A stretch of DNA of 64,000 nucleotides from Ensifer sp. WSM1721 (lineage in GTDB: Bacteria > Pseudomonadota > Alphaproteobacteria > Rhizobiales > Rhizobiaceae). This document shows positions 1 to 7,883 of the stretch, piece after piece (within the stretch, counting starts at the first letter, position 1; every line of letters begins with the position of its first letter). Where the stretch lies: positions 1 to 64,000 of the forward strand of contig NZ_CP165785.1 in assembly GCF_000513895.2 (NCBI RefSeq), written 5' to 3'. The notes under the pieces were generated by a model. The model was not told where the DNA came from and searched no databases. It saw only the letters and a list, made by a program, of their open reading frames with translations. The position numbers were made by a program, and so were the translations under genes.

Positions 1-60
1 GTGTTCTATCTCTGGCGGGCAATGGTCGGTAAACCGGCAGTAGACCGCCAAGAGGAACAG

Positions 61-1284
61 ATGGCGATAGCGAACCGAGTGGAATCAGTTGTTGGAACTA
101 AGGAAGATGCGGGCAGCAAAATCACGCGCCACGCAGGGCTCCTGTCAGCGCAATTGCAGCAGCTCAGAACTCGCATGTATCCTCCTAAGTCGGAGAAAAC
201 ACTTCGTCAGTTTTTGACGAACGAAGTGTCGAAGCTGACGTCTATACCCGATTCCACGCTGAAGCTCATGTCCATCGAAGGGCGTGGACCGGTCCCGAGC
301 AGGCTTGAGAACAATCATCGCGTTTACACCCTGGCTCAGATCAATGAGTTGCGCGAGCTGTTCGCTAAGCAGAAGCCGGCGGAAGCCCTGCGGTTTTTCC
401 CCCGCCGACGTGCCGGCGAGCATCTCCAGGTTCTTGCCATTGCCAATTTCAAGGGCGGTAGCGCAAAGACCACGACCTGCATCCACCTCTCTCACTACCT
501 GGCTCTTCAAGGCTATCGTGTTCTCGCGCTCGACTTGGACCCTCAGGCATCCCTGTCAGCCATGTTCGGCGCCCAGCCAGAGGTAGACGTTGGTTCGAAT
601 GAAACCATCTACGCCGCCTTGCGATACGACGAAGCCGAGCGTCGCCCGATTCGCGACATCATTCGCAAGACCTATTTCGAGGGGATCGATCTAATTCCCG
701 GCAACCTCGAAGTGATGGAGTATGAGCATGAGACTCCCCGCGTCTTGGCGAACAAGTCGGGCACCGGCGCGATCTTCTTCGAGAGATTGAAAGTCGCTCT
801 TTCGGAAGTGGAAGCTGACTACGACGTCGTGATCCTGGACACCCCGCCGTCGCTCGGCTTTCTGACGCTGAGCGCGATATATGCGGCGACCAGCATGATC
901 ATAACGGTGCACCCTGCCATGCTGGACGTGGCGTCGATGAGCCAGTTCCTTCTGATGATGGGCGATCTGATTAGCGTTCTGAATGAGAGCGGAGCTCAAC
1001 TGGATCAGGACTTCATCCGATATCTGGTGACACGGCATGATCCCAACGATGCGCCGCAGTCTCAAGTCGTTGCAATGCTGCGGCACATGTTCGGGACCGA
1101 TGTCCTATTGCCCACTGCCATCGAAAGCACAGCCGTCGAAGCAGCGGGCCTGGCCAAGCGTTCGATATACGAGCTTGAAATGGGTCAGATCGGCCGGGAT
1201 ACCCACAAGCGCGCGCGTGAAGCTGTGGACGCGGTCAATGAAGCGATCATCCGCCTTATCAACGACAGCTGGGGGCGGACATGA
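61..1284 (+). CDS. repA: RepA, ParA-type plasmid partition ATPase
   Basis: RepA is the ParA-like ATPase of repABC replicons. With RepB it segregates the plasmid, and it represses the repABC promoter. The deviant Walker A, FKGGSAKTTT, lies near residues 129-138. It is followed by DLDPQASLS and by the Walker B region VVILDTPPSL. The frame is open to base 1 with a GTG there, but the ATG at 61 gives about 407 residues, the usual family length, and is preferred. The stop overlaps the repB start by four bases (ATGA). The repABC promoter lies upstream of the window. Confidence 0.95.
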   Translation: MAIANRVESVVGTKEDAGSKITRHAGLLSAQLQQLRTRMYPPKSEKTLRQFLTNEVSKLTSIPDSTLKLMSIEGRGPVPSRLENNHRVYTLAQINELRELFAKQKPAEALRFFPRRRAGEHLQVLAIANFKGGSAKTTTCIHLSHYLALQGYRVLALDLDPQASLSAMFGAQPEVDVGSNETIYAALRYDEAERRPIRDIIRKTYFEGIDLIPGNLEVMEYEHETPRVLANKSGTGAIFFERLKVALSEVEADYDVVILDTPPSLGFLTLSAIYAATSMIITVHPAMLDVASMSQFLLMMGDLISVLNESGAQLDQDFIRYLVTRHDPNDAPQSQVVAMLRHMFGTDVLLPTAIESTAVEAAGLAKRSIYELEMGQIGRDTHKRAREAVDAVNEAIIRLINDSWGRT

Positions 1285-2300
1285 GCAAGTCTTCTCGCAA
1301 ATCGATTGTCGCCAGTTTCGGGATGCTGTCTGCAGAACTGGAGAGCAAGCTTCCAGACGATCAGCAGCAAGCTGCCCCCCCTGCCCCGGCGCCGCGTGTT
1401 GGTGCCGGCGTTATAGGTGCCACACACCGCGCAATCGAGGAGATCCGAACGGAGCGAGATCTGTTGAAGGCACTCGTAGAGTCGGGCGGCGGTGCGATTC
1501 GAGAGCTGGATCCCTCTCTGATCGACCCCTCCCCTTATCCGGACAGACTGCCGGACGATGACGCGGCAGGCTTTGAGGCATTCAAGCGTTCGATTGAGAC
1601 CGAGGGACAAAAGGTTCCGGTCCAGGTTCGAAAACACCCCTCCTCCCCTGGTCGCTACCAGATCGTTTATGGTCATCGACGGTGGCTTGCTGCCAAGCAA
1701 CTCGGCAAGCCCGTTCGCGCGATCGAAGTTGAGATTTCAGATCTGGACCTCGTCGTTGCGCAGGGCATTGAGAATGCGAGCCGGCAGGATCTCACATGGA
1801 TCGAGCGAGCTCTGTTCGCATCACGAATGGATGACGCGGGAATCAAACCCCGTGACATATACGCGGCGCTGTCGATCGATGACGCAGAACTCGCCAAGAT
1901 GCGCAGCGTCTATCGATCGGTTCCTATCGACGTGATTGAAGCAATTGGTCGCGCGCCCAAGATAGGTAGGCCGCGCTGGCTTGAGTTTTCGAAAACGATA
2001 GCCAACGACCCGGAATCTCTTTCAACGGCCCGCCAGGTCCTATCGGAAGCGCGTGAACGGTCGTCAGTGTCCGATCAACGCTTCCAGCGAGCTCTCGAAG
2101 CCATAAAGCCGTCGAGCAAGGTGGATCAGGACAGTACGGCAATCTCGGATGCCAGTGGCCGCAAACTTGGTGCCTGGAAGATCTCGCCCAAGGAAGTCCG
2201 AATTTCGGCAGACGGGCCTCTTGGTGTCGAGTTTGTGAAATTCGTTGGGGACGAGCTCCCCGCGCTCATTGAACGCTTCTCTCGGCAGCGTGAAAATTAG
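1281..2300 (+). CDS. repB: RepB, ParB-type centromere-binding partition protein
   Basis: RepB binds the plasmid centromere (parS) and is moved by RepA. The 339-residue protein has the ParB N-terminal nuclease-like fold at about residues 75-170, with the characteristic GHRR at 131-134 and the stretch IENASRQDLTWIERA. A helix-turn-helix part follows around residues 170-230. It is translationally coupled to repA by a four-base overlap. After its stop comes a 209-base gap before repC that carries the antisense RNA. The likely binding sites are the repeated palindromes downstream of repC. Family assignment is firm; binding-site identity is inferred. Confidence 0.95.
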   Translation: MSKSSRKSIVASFGMLSAELESKLPDDQQQAAPPAPAPRVGAGVIGATHRAIEEIRTERDLLKALVESGGGAIRELDPSLIDPSPYPDRLPDDDAAGFEAFKRSIETEGQKVPVQVRKHPSSPGRYQIVYGHRRWLAAKQLGKPVRAIEVEISDLDLVVAQGIENASRQDLTWIERALFASRMDDAGIKPRDIYAALSIDDAELAKMRSVYRSVPIDVIEAIGRAPKIGRPRWLEFSKTIANDPESLSTARQVLSEARERSSVSDQRFQRALEAIKPSSKVDQDSTAISDASGRKLGAWKISPKEVRISADGPLGVEFVKFVGDELPALIERFSRQREN

Positions 2301-2361
2301 AACTCCTACAGCTGTCAGGGTCGCCGTCGAATACAGGAACACGAAAGGAATACCCGCAAAA

Positions 2362-2398
2362 GAAAAAGGCCCCCCAAACGTTGCCGTCGTGGAAGCCT
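2362..2398 (-). terminator. Rho-independent terminator of the ctRNA
   Basis: On the minus strand AGGCTTCC (complement of 2391-2398) can pair with the GGGGGCCT arm (complement of 2367-2374) over 8 bp, including two G-U pairs. A U-run follows (complement of 2363-2367). The same DNA read on the plus strand lies in the repC leader, so the hairpin can also form in the target mRNA. Confidence 0.65.
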
Positions 2399-2413
2399 CT
2401 CTCATATCTGGAC
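2362..2413 (-). ncRNA. Counter-transcribed RNA (incA-type ctRNA) between repB and repC
   Basis: repABC plasmids encode a small antisense RNA in the repB-repC gap that limits RepC synthesis and acts as an incompatibility factor. On the minus strand there is a TTGACG / 17 bp / GATTCT promoter, then about 50 nt ending in a G-rich hairpin with a U-run. Size and position match ctRNAs described for Rhizobium and Agrobacterium repABC plasmids. The 5' end is estimated from the -10 box and could be off by a few bases. Confidence 0.75.
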
Positions 2414-2419
2414 AATCTG

Positions 2420-2448
2420 AGAATCGCATTTCCACGAATCCCCGTCAA
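2420..2448 (-). promoter_or_regulatory. ctRNA promoter
   Basis: On the minus strand, TTGACG (complement of 2443-2448) and GATTCT (complement of 2420-2425) are separated by exactly 17 bp. This is a near-consensus sigma-70 promoter firing into the antisense RNA. No other match of this quality was seen in the gap. Confidence 0.65.
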
Positions 2449-2509
2449 GAGTCATTGGCACCGAATTTTGGTGAGCGGACTTCTTTTGCCTTCTGAGAGG
2501 TGAAGGAAA

Positions 2510-3724
2510 ATGCAGAGTGGGAATGTGACGACGCCCTTCGGGCGACGGCCGATGACGCTTGCCTTGGTTCGGCGACAGATTGCGACGGCCGAGATCAAGC
2601 CCGGCAAGTCGGCAGACAAGTGGAAAGTCTTCCGCGACGCCTCGGAAGCAAGGGAACTGCTTGGACTGCAGGACCGCAGCCTGGCTGTGCTCGACGCGCT
2701 TTTGAGTTTCTATCCTGAGAATGAGCTGCGCCAGGACGCGCAGCTGATTGTCTTCCCATCAAATGCGCAGCTGACACTCCGAGCGCATGGCATCGCCGGC
2801 GCGACGCTCCGCAGACATCTTGCTCTGCTTGTCGAAGCAGGCCTAATCGTGCGCAAGGATAGTGCCAACGGCAAGCGCTACGCCCGGAAAGACAGGGCAG
2901 GCGAGATTGAAAGCGCATTTGGCTTCGACATCTCACCGCTTCTGTTGCGTGCCGAAGAACTCGCCGGCATGGCGCAGCAGGTTGCTGCCGAACGAGCAGC
3001 CTTTCGCATAGCGAGGGAGAGCTTGACGATCTGCCGTCGCGACGTCCGCAAGCTCATTACTGCCGCGATTGAGGAAGGCGCGGCTGGCGATTGGGAAACC
3101 ATCGAAGCGGTTTATATAGGTCTTGTCAGCAGGCTTCCGCGCTCCCCGACGCTCAGCGACGTCGAGTTGGTACTGGACGAGATGGAACTCTTGCAGCGAG
3201 AGATCGTCAACATCTTGGAAGCACAACAAAAAGACAAAAATACTAGCACCAATGCTGCTCATAATGAGCGCCATATACAGAATTCAAAAACCGAATCCAT
3301 CCATGAATTTGAACCTAGCTCTAGAAACGAGCAGGGGGCGAAGCCGGTGGATGATGATGGAACGAAGCGAGAGCCGATCCGGAGTTTTCCGCTTAGTATG
3401 GTGTTGAGGGCGTGCCCTGAAATCGGAATGTACGGACCAGGTGGCGCGATTAGTGGCTGGCGCGACATGATGTCGGCCGCGGTCGTCGTTCGTTCGATGC
3501 TGGCGGTGAGCCCATCGGCCTACCAAGAGGCCTGCGAGGTGATGGGGTCGGAAAACGCTGCCGTAGCGGTCGCTTGTATCCTTGAGCGGCAAGGGCACAT
3601 CAACTCGCCTGGAGGATATCTCCGAGACCTGACGCGTAGGGCGGCGAGGGGAGAGTTTTCGCTCGGCCCGATGTTGATGGCGCTGTTAAGAGGGAATGGA
3701 GGCGAGAAGCAGCGAGTTGGATAA
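2510..3724 (+). CDS. repC: RepC, plasmid replication initiator
   Basis: RepC is the initiator of repABC plasmids and is usually limiting for copy number. The 404-residue protein begins with the typical opening (GRRPMTLALVRRQ) and has a winged-helix N-terminal DNA-binding domain to about residue 160. A low-complexity linker follows near 235-285, then a conserved C-terminal domain ending with GGYLRDLTRRAARGEFSLGPM. A GGTGAAGGA ribosome-binding site precedes the ATG at 2510. Expression should be held down by the antisense RNA in the leader. The gene is intact. Confidence 0.95.
   Translation: MQSGNVTTPFGRRPMTLALVRRQIATAEIKPGKSADKWKVFRDASEARELLGLQDRSLAVLDALLSFYPENELRQDAQLIVFPSNAQLTLRAHGIAGATLRRHLALLVEAGLIVRKDSANGKRYARKDRAGEIESAFGFDISPLLLRAEELAGMAQQVAAERAAFRIARESLTICRRDVRKLITAAIEEGAAGDWETIEAVYIGLVSRLPRSPTLSDVELVLDEMELLQREIVNILEAQQKDKNTSTNAAHNERHIQNSKTESIHEFEPSSRNEQGAKPVDDDGTKREPIRSFPLSMVLRACPEIGMYGPGGAISGWRDMMSAAVVVRSMLAVSPSAYQEACEVMGSENAAVAVACILERQGHINSPGGYLRDLTRRAARGEFSLGPMLMALLRGNGGEKQRVG
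3220..3325 (+). other. Candidate replication origin (AT-rich tract inside repC)
   Basis: In characterised repABC plasmids oriV lies within repC, in an AT-rich stretch of the linker-coding region. Here about 100 bases from 3220 are clearly richer in A and T than the rest of the gene and encode a Lys/Asn/Glu-rich linker. Placement rests on composition plus family knowledge; no iterons were seen. Confidence 0.45.
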
Positions 3725-3741
3725 GGCGGAGCTTCCGTCGG

Positions 3742-3767
3742 AGAATCCTGTCAGCTGACAGGATTCT
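3742..3767. promoter_or_regulatory. Perfect 26-bp palindrome, candidate parS site 1
   Basis: A perfect 26-bp palindrome sits 18 bp after the repC stop. Its central 16 bp, CCTGTCAGCTGACAGG, recur exactly at 3914-3929. Centromere-like parS sites of repABC plasmids are 16-bp palindromes, often downstream of repC, with consensus GTTNNNNGCNNNNAAC. The central GC and length fit; the outer GTT/AAC do not. No T-run follows, which argues against a plain terminator. Confidence 0.55.
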
Positions 3768-3905
3768 GGGGTTTGGCCTCCCTTTAATTCAATCGGCATC
3801 GCGATGATGTGACGCCATGGTTCGCCTGACGATGAAGGTTCCCACATCACGATGTTCTATGGCGTATCACTCTCGTGCTCGACGGCCGGGGGTTCTCACG
3901 GCCGT

Positions 3906-3936
3906 GCCAAAACCCTGTCAGCTGACAGGTTTTGGC
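3906..3936. promoter_or_regulatory. Second copy of the palindrome, candidate parS site 2
   Basis: The same 16-bp core occurs at 3914-3929, flanked by a further GCCAAAAC / GTTTTGGC inverted repeat with one bulged C. Exact recurrence of the core about 170 bp from site 1, beside repC, supports a protein-binding site rather than chance. Confidence 0.55.
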
Positions 3937-4735
3937 GGGAGGAGTTTCTTCTTCTGCTTGATCTAGTAGCGGGAGGGGATTTGGCGCAGTGGAAGGCTCC
4001 TTGTCGAGATCAGCATCGGCCGATTGAAGCTCACAAGTTGATAGGCCATGGCCCACGGCCAAACGGCGACCTGGTCATGGCGAATGAGGAGGTCGGTTTG
4101 GAAAGCACCCACGATCAATATGTTCGTTCGGGCGCAAGGCATCCAAGGGCTATTCTGACAGACCCCATCTCCTTGAGCCCCTAGATCGGAAGACGCCGGC
4201 GCGGCCACGAGCCGGCGCTGTCCCTGACGGTCAGTTCCGGTCAGCAGTTCCAGAAGAGTGGGATTGATATAGAGGTTTTCTCGTCCAGCTTTCATGTCTG
4301 CAGCGTCGACGAGGACGTTCAGGCGGACAGCCACTGCGGGTCGCTGGGGTGCTGAGACCACGTCGGCCGGGCGGCTATATGCGTTGACGAAAATCAACTC
4401 CGCCGTATCCGTATAAAGCCGGGTCTGTCGAGGGTCCATTCCTCCCAAGCGTCTTCAGCCGTCACCATGGGAGCCGGTCGCAATAGCCGCGTTTGTTGAG
4501 GATGAGCTGGCGGCCCAGGTAAAGCACGCGAATGTCAAGTATGCCTAGATCGAGGGAATACAGAAGGTTGAGCTCACGCCCATTCTTGTTGCCATCGATG
4601 CGGGGACATTGGTGCCGCGCTGTGCGATAGCGCCTCCTCCGCGCCGGGCTTTTGTTGTTTTCGCAGGAACTCTATCCCGATTTTGCCATTGTTATCGATC
4701 AATTCGGCGATAAGGAATTCCAAGGAGGAGGGATC
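3937..4735. other. Region without a convincing gene
   Basis: About 800 bases after the palindromes hold only weak open frames. The longest (minus strand, 3963-4448, 161 codons) has no recognisable domain and an unusual composition. It may be the tail of a decayed gene. No promoter or RNA was recognised. Confidence 0.4.
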
Positions 4736-5149
4736 GTGGAAGTCAGTGGCAGTGACCGCGAGCTCGTGGCGGTGATGAGACAGTATTTTGCCGCGAAAGC
4801 CGAGCTAGAAAGCTTGAAAGAACAGTTGGAAGCGGCACGACAGGCAGCCGGCGAGGCGATCGCCGTGTTCTACGATCCCCGCCAGAACGCCGAGCACGCC
4901 GCCGACCTTCAACGCTCGCATCGCTTTAGGGGAGAGATGGCGTTGCTGATGCAGCGTGCTGAAGGCTGGGGGAGGGCAATATTGGCCGCGGACCGGAACG
5001 ATACATCGGAGGCGGAAGCGGAACCGGACGAATGGCAGTCGTTGAGAGGCGAGCCGATGAATTCTTCGGCGCGTAGTCACCGACTGCTGCATCGCTTCGG
5101 GCAGGGAAATGCCGCGGTTAGCGGCCTCTGTCCGGTAGCCGGATCTTAG
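4736..5149 (+). CDS. Hypothetical protein with coiled-coil segment, possibly 3'-truncated
   Basis: This frame of about 137 codons starts at a GTG preceded closely by AAGGAGGAGGG, a strong ribosome-binding site; an upstream in-frame ATG at 4652 lacks one. The sequence is Glu/Ala-rich, with a likely coiled coil around residues 18-45 (AELESLKEQLEAARQAA). No family was recognised. Its last part runs antisense into the decayed tyrosine recombinase, so the true C-terminus was probably lost in the rearrangement that damaged this area. Confidence 0.4.
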   Translation: MEVSGSDRELVAVMRQYFAAKAELESLKEQLEAARQAAGEAIAVFYDPRQNAEHAADLQRSHRFRGEMALLMQRAEGWGRAILAADRNDTSEAEAEPDEWQSLRGEPMNSSARSHRLLHRFGQGNAAVSGLCPVAGS

Positions 5150-5500
5150 CCTGCGCGTGGAAACCAGCGTCGGGTCGAGCCCGACTTGCTTGGCTCGGGC
5201 CTTGAGGATCAGGTTGACCGATTGCGGCGTCAGCGCCCGCCAGTCGACGTTGCTCCACTGATCGATGCTCCGAAATATGCCCTTCCTTGATCCCGCCTTT
5301 CGCCAGCCAACGTTTCAAGGCGCTCACTGGTCGGCCGGGTCGGTGCGCACCGGTTCCTCATCAACGAGATCTCTCGACAAGCAATCCCGCCACTTCTGAC
5401 CGACGACGGCCCCGGAAGCGAAGGCGGTGAGAAGCAGCGCGCGAACTCCGTTGTTCATGAGCGGCTCCAGACTTCGCTGCATGCCTGATACGAAGCGCTT
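5080..5500 (-). pseudogene. Decayed tyrosine recombinase (C-terminal catalytic half)
   Basis: Three reading frames on the minus strand rebuild part of an integrase. One gives ALLLTAFASG, then a shifted frame GRRRSEVAGL and DLVDEEPV, then SALKRWLAKGGIKEG. The last gives LTPQSVNLILKARAKQVGL and LRSGYRTEAANRGISLPEA. Several frameshifts and a deletion of about 30 residues between the second and third blocks destroy it. The HGLR of intact relatives reads RRLR here, so a catalytic His position is also lost. The match ends at MQQS, before the nucleophilic Tyr. It marks an old integration event beside the replication locus. Confidence 0.7.
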
Positions 5501-5717
5501 GCCAGATCTATGCCGGCGAAGGTGAATTGGGCTTCTACCACGCGAGATATCGGGCGGAGCGCCTGGCCAGACCAAGGGCCCACCGCTATGACCTGAACTC
5601 AGTCGACCGTTTTATCGCGAGTTTGCCGGGAAAGTAATCGAATGGCTGAGGCTTGCGGAGGTCGCAGCTTCCCCATATATTTTGTACAAGAAATGTGTTT
5701 ATGGATATGGCGGAAAG

Positions 5718-6107
5718 ATGGTTCAGGCTCAAAAGATCCACAACGATGGCGGACCGCTGATCCTGTCCTACATGGACAAGGGCGGAAAGATTGCTGTTCA
5801 GCAGGTCGCAGACGGCTTCGGCATGTCGAAAACGCAGCTGGCCGAAACGGCCGGTCTCGCCCGCGAAACGCTTTACCGCCTGGAGCGCAGCCGCGGAACA
5901 AGGACGCAGAACCGTCTTCGCGAAATGCTTGAAATCATCAGCCGGGTCACCGATTGGGCCGGGGGCAAGGAGCAGGCCATGGCGTGGTATCGCGCCCAGC
6001 CACTCCCGGCTTTTGGCGGCCGCACGGCGGAGTCGCTGGTGAAGGACGGCAAGGCGGCAGCTGTCCGAGATTACCTCGATCATATGGCCCTTGGGGGCTT
6101 TGCTTGA
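5718..6107 (+). CDS. Xre/MbcA/ParS-family antitoxin of a RES-type toxin-antitoxin pair
   Basis: This protein of about 129 residues has a helix-turn-helix (SKTQLAETAGLARETLYRLER) in the middle. Its C-terminal half is the toxin-binding domain of this family, with LREMLEIISRVTDWAGGKEQAMAWYRAQPLPAFGGRTAESLVKDGKAAAVRDYLDHM broken here only by description. It should neutralise the downstream RES protein and repress the operon. The start at 5718 (MVQAQK) is chosen over 5682 because family members begin just before the HTH and GGCGGAAAG lies upstream. The stop overlaps the toxin start (TTGA). Confidence 0.85.
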   Translation: MVQAQKIHNDGGPLILSYMDKGGKIAVQQVADGFGMSKTQLAETAGLARETLYRLERSRGTRTQNRLREMLEIISRVTDWAGGKEQAMAWYRAQPLPAFGGRTAESLVKDGKAAAVRDYLDHMALGGFA

Positions 6108-6622
6108 GGTTCGTTGAGACCTGCTACCGAGCACATGATCCACGCTGGGCATTCAAACCGACGTCGGGAGATGGCGCCGCCATCAGGGGCGCACGCTTCA
6201 ATCCGAAAGGTGTGCCGGCGCTCTACCTCGCGCTCAGCATCATGACGGCGGTCAAGGAGGCCAATCAGGGCTTCGCGCATCGCATCGATCCCTGCGTGCT
6301 CTGCTCGTACGATATCGATTGCGAGGATGTGGCCGACCTGACCACGGAGGAGGGGAGGAGTGCATTTTCCGTCTCGATGGAGGAGATGGCCTGCAGCTGG
6401 GCCACAGCCCTTGCGGAAGGGAGGCGGCCCGCCTCCTGGGCGATTTGTGATCGGCTGAGCTCGCGTGGCACCGTCGGCATTCTGGTGCCGAGCTTTGCGC
6501 CGGGCGCTGATGAGGATGATAGAAACCTTGTCCTATGGACGTGGGGACCGGACCTCCCGCATCGGGTAATCGTGAACGATCCTAGCGGCCGGCTGCCCAA
6601 TGATCAGCTGTCCTGGAGGTAA
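6104..6622 (+). CDS. RES-domain toxin (NAD+-degrading family)
   Basis: RES toxins such as MbcT and ParT attack NAD+ metabolism or ADP-ribosylate host enzymes. The 172-residue product has the N-terminal Arg motif (CYRAHDPRWAFKP) at about residues 7-19. The RGARFNPKGVPALYLA core follows, with a Glu soon after (TAVKE), all typical of the family. A TTG start at 6104 overlapping the antitoxin stop is preferred; upstream in-frame codons only shadow the antitoxin gene. The coupled order antitoxin-toxin is the standard RES-Xre arrangement. Confidence 0.85.
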   Translation: MRFVETCYRAHDPRWAFKPTSGDGAAIRGARFNPKGVPALYLALSIMTAVKEANQGFAHRIDPCVLCSYDIDCEDVADLTTEEGRSAFSVSMEEMACSWATALAEGRRPASWAICDRLSSRGTVGILVPSFAPGADEDDRNLVLWTWGPDLPHRVIVNDPSGRLPNDQLSWR

Positions 6623-6813
6623 TTGGCGTGCGCGACCAGTTTTCACTCGGCTGAAGCGTTTGTGCGACTTCAGTTGCGGCAAACGGTCGTGCAACGAGCG
6701 AGGTCGGTTGCGTGTAATGCAGCCTTGGACCTAGAGTTTTTGTTCGACACGAAGCCAGGCTTCACCGCCGCCCACCGTCATTTTTCCACCATAGCTGATA
6801 AGGAGCGTTTGCC

Positions 6814-6931
6814 ATGAAAACGGACAACGAAGAGCTGATCAGGAAACGCGCCTATGAGCTGTGGGAGAGGGCAGGACGACCGGAGGGAGACCGGCCTGAA
6901 GCACTGGCTTGAGGCTACGCAAGAGTTTCAG
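6814..6931 (+). pseudogene. Frameshifted DUF2934 protein gene
   Basis: An ATG with AAGGAGCG upstream opens a frame reading MKTDNEELIRKRAYELWERA, the start of the small DUF2934 family. The frame stops at 6912. The adjacent +1 frame carries the missing end (ETGLKHWLEATQEF), so a single shift around 6880 broke the gene. Function of the family is unknown. Confidence 0.6.
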
Positions 6932-7054
6932 TCCACAAAGATGCGTCGAGCGCTTCGGCCCGTTTCAGGACGATGTCGACGGCTTCAATTTTGGCCATCG
7001 CCGTGCTTTCGTCGTGCTGATGCATGCGTCACCTTGCGCCAGCTGCCAATATCT

Positions 7055-7441
7055 TCACGCCGCTTTGATGTCGGTTTGCAAAAAATCATTGCCCTTGTAG
7101 AGGAGCGGTTCCCCAGTCAGCGCAGCAAGAGCATAGGAAAAACAGTCGCCGTAGTTCAGGGCTGCCGGATGACGGCCTTTGCCATAGCGACGCCAGGCGC
7201 GCCGCGCGCGATCAGCATGTTCGGCTGTGACAGGGACGATTTCGACGTCCGCCTTGTAAAGCCAGAGGTCGAGATCTGCGCCTGCAGCCTCCCCAAGTCG
7301 CGTCTCGATCACCATGGCAGCCTCAAGGACGGTCGCAGCGGAGATGAGTCGGACGGGATCGTCCGCAATGCGCGAGCGGAAAGCCGTCGCTTCCGGCTCA
7401 TTGAAGGCGATTGCGGCAAGCACGGAGGTGTCGATGACCAT
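7055..7441 (-). CDS. vapC: VapC-type PIN-domain ribonuclease toxin
   Basis: VapC toxins are Mg-dependent ribonucleases that cut tRNA or rRNA. The 128-residue protein has the PIN acidic residues: D4 in MVIDTS, E40 in ATVLEA, D99 in NYGDCFSYA and D119 in YKGNDF. Length is normal. Its ATG overlaps the antitoxin stop by one base (TGATG), so the two are translationally coupled. Confidence 0.9.
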   Translation of the reverse strand: MVIDTSVLAAIAFNEPEATAFRSRIADDPVRLISAATVLEAAMVIETRLGEAAGADLDLWLYKADVEIVPVTAEHADRARRAWRRYGKGRHPAALNYGDCFSYALAALTGEPLLYKGNDFLQTDIKAA

Positions 7442-7695
7442 CAGGATGGAAGTCCGTTTTCGTCGTAACCGAGGATCTCGTCGGCTGTGCGGTTGTCCAG
7501 GACAGGCAAGGCGTTCCAGCGTCGCTGGATAGCTTCGAGATCTTCGAGCAGAGCGGCTTTCCGCATGTCAGAGCCAAGCCGACGCAGGCGCTCTTCGAGC
7601 GCGCGTTTGGTTGCTAATGTGATGCTTTCGCCGGTACGTTCGGCAAGGGTACGGGCAAGCTGCTCGGTGTCGTGGTCTTTGATACTCAGGGCCAT
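7441..7695 (-). CDS. vapB: VapB-type antitoxin
   Basis: This 84-residue antitoxin belongs to the PSK/Rv0623-like VapB group. It has an N-terminal DNA-binding part (MALSIKDHDTEQLARTLAER), a central helix rich in Arg/Leu, and the C-terminal toxin-binding tail (NRTADEILGYDENGLP) typical of this group. It lies directly upstream of vapC and is expected to repress the pair. Confidence 0.88.
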   Translation of the reverse strand: MALSIKDHDTEQLARTLAERTGESITLATKRALEERLRRLGSDMRKAALLEDLEAIQRRWNALPVLDNRTADEILGYDENGLPS

Positions 7696-7883
7696 CTTTG
7701 TCGTCCGAGGTTCCTAATCGTCAATATTCTACCTTCGCAATATAGCTGCTGCCATTCGCAATGCCAAGCGCCTTGGGCCTTACTTTGTCACGTCAGTATT
7801 CCGGGATGCGGATCGCAATCCACTGCATTTAAACGATTTGTTACTGGCGAAGATCGGCGGACTCTGCCTGATGAACCGTGCCC

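Noticed and set aside
3742..3767. Reading the repC-downstream palindrome as a plain terminator
   Set aside because: No T-run follows and the 16-bp core is repeated exactly at 3914, which fits a protein-binding site better.
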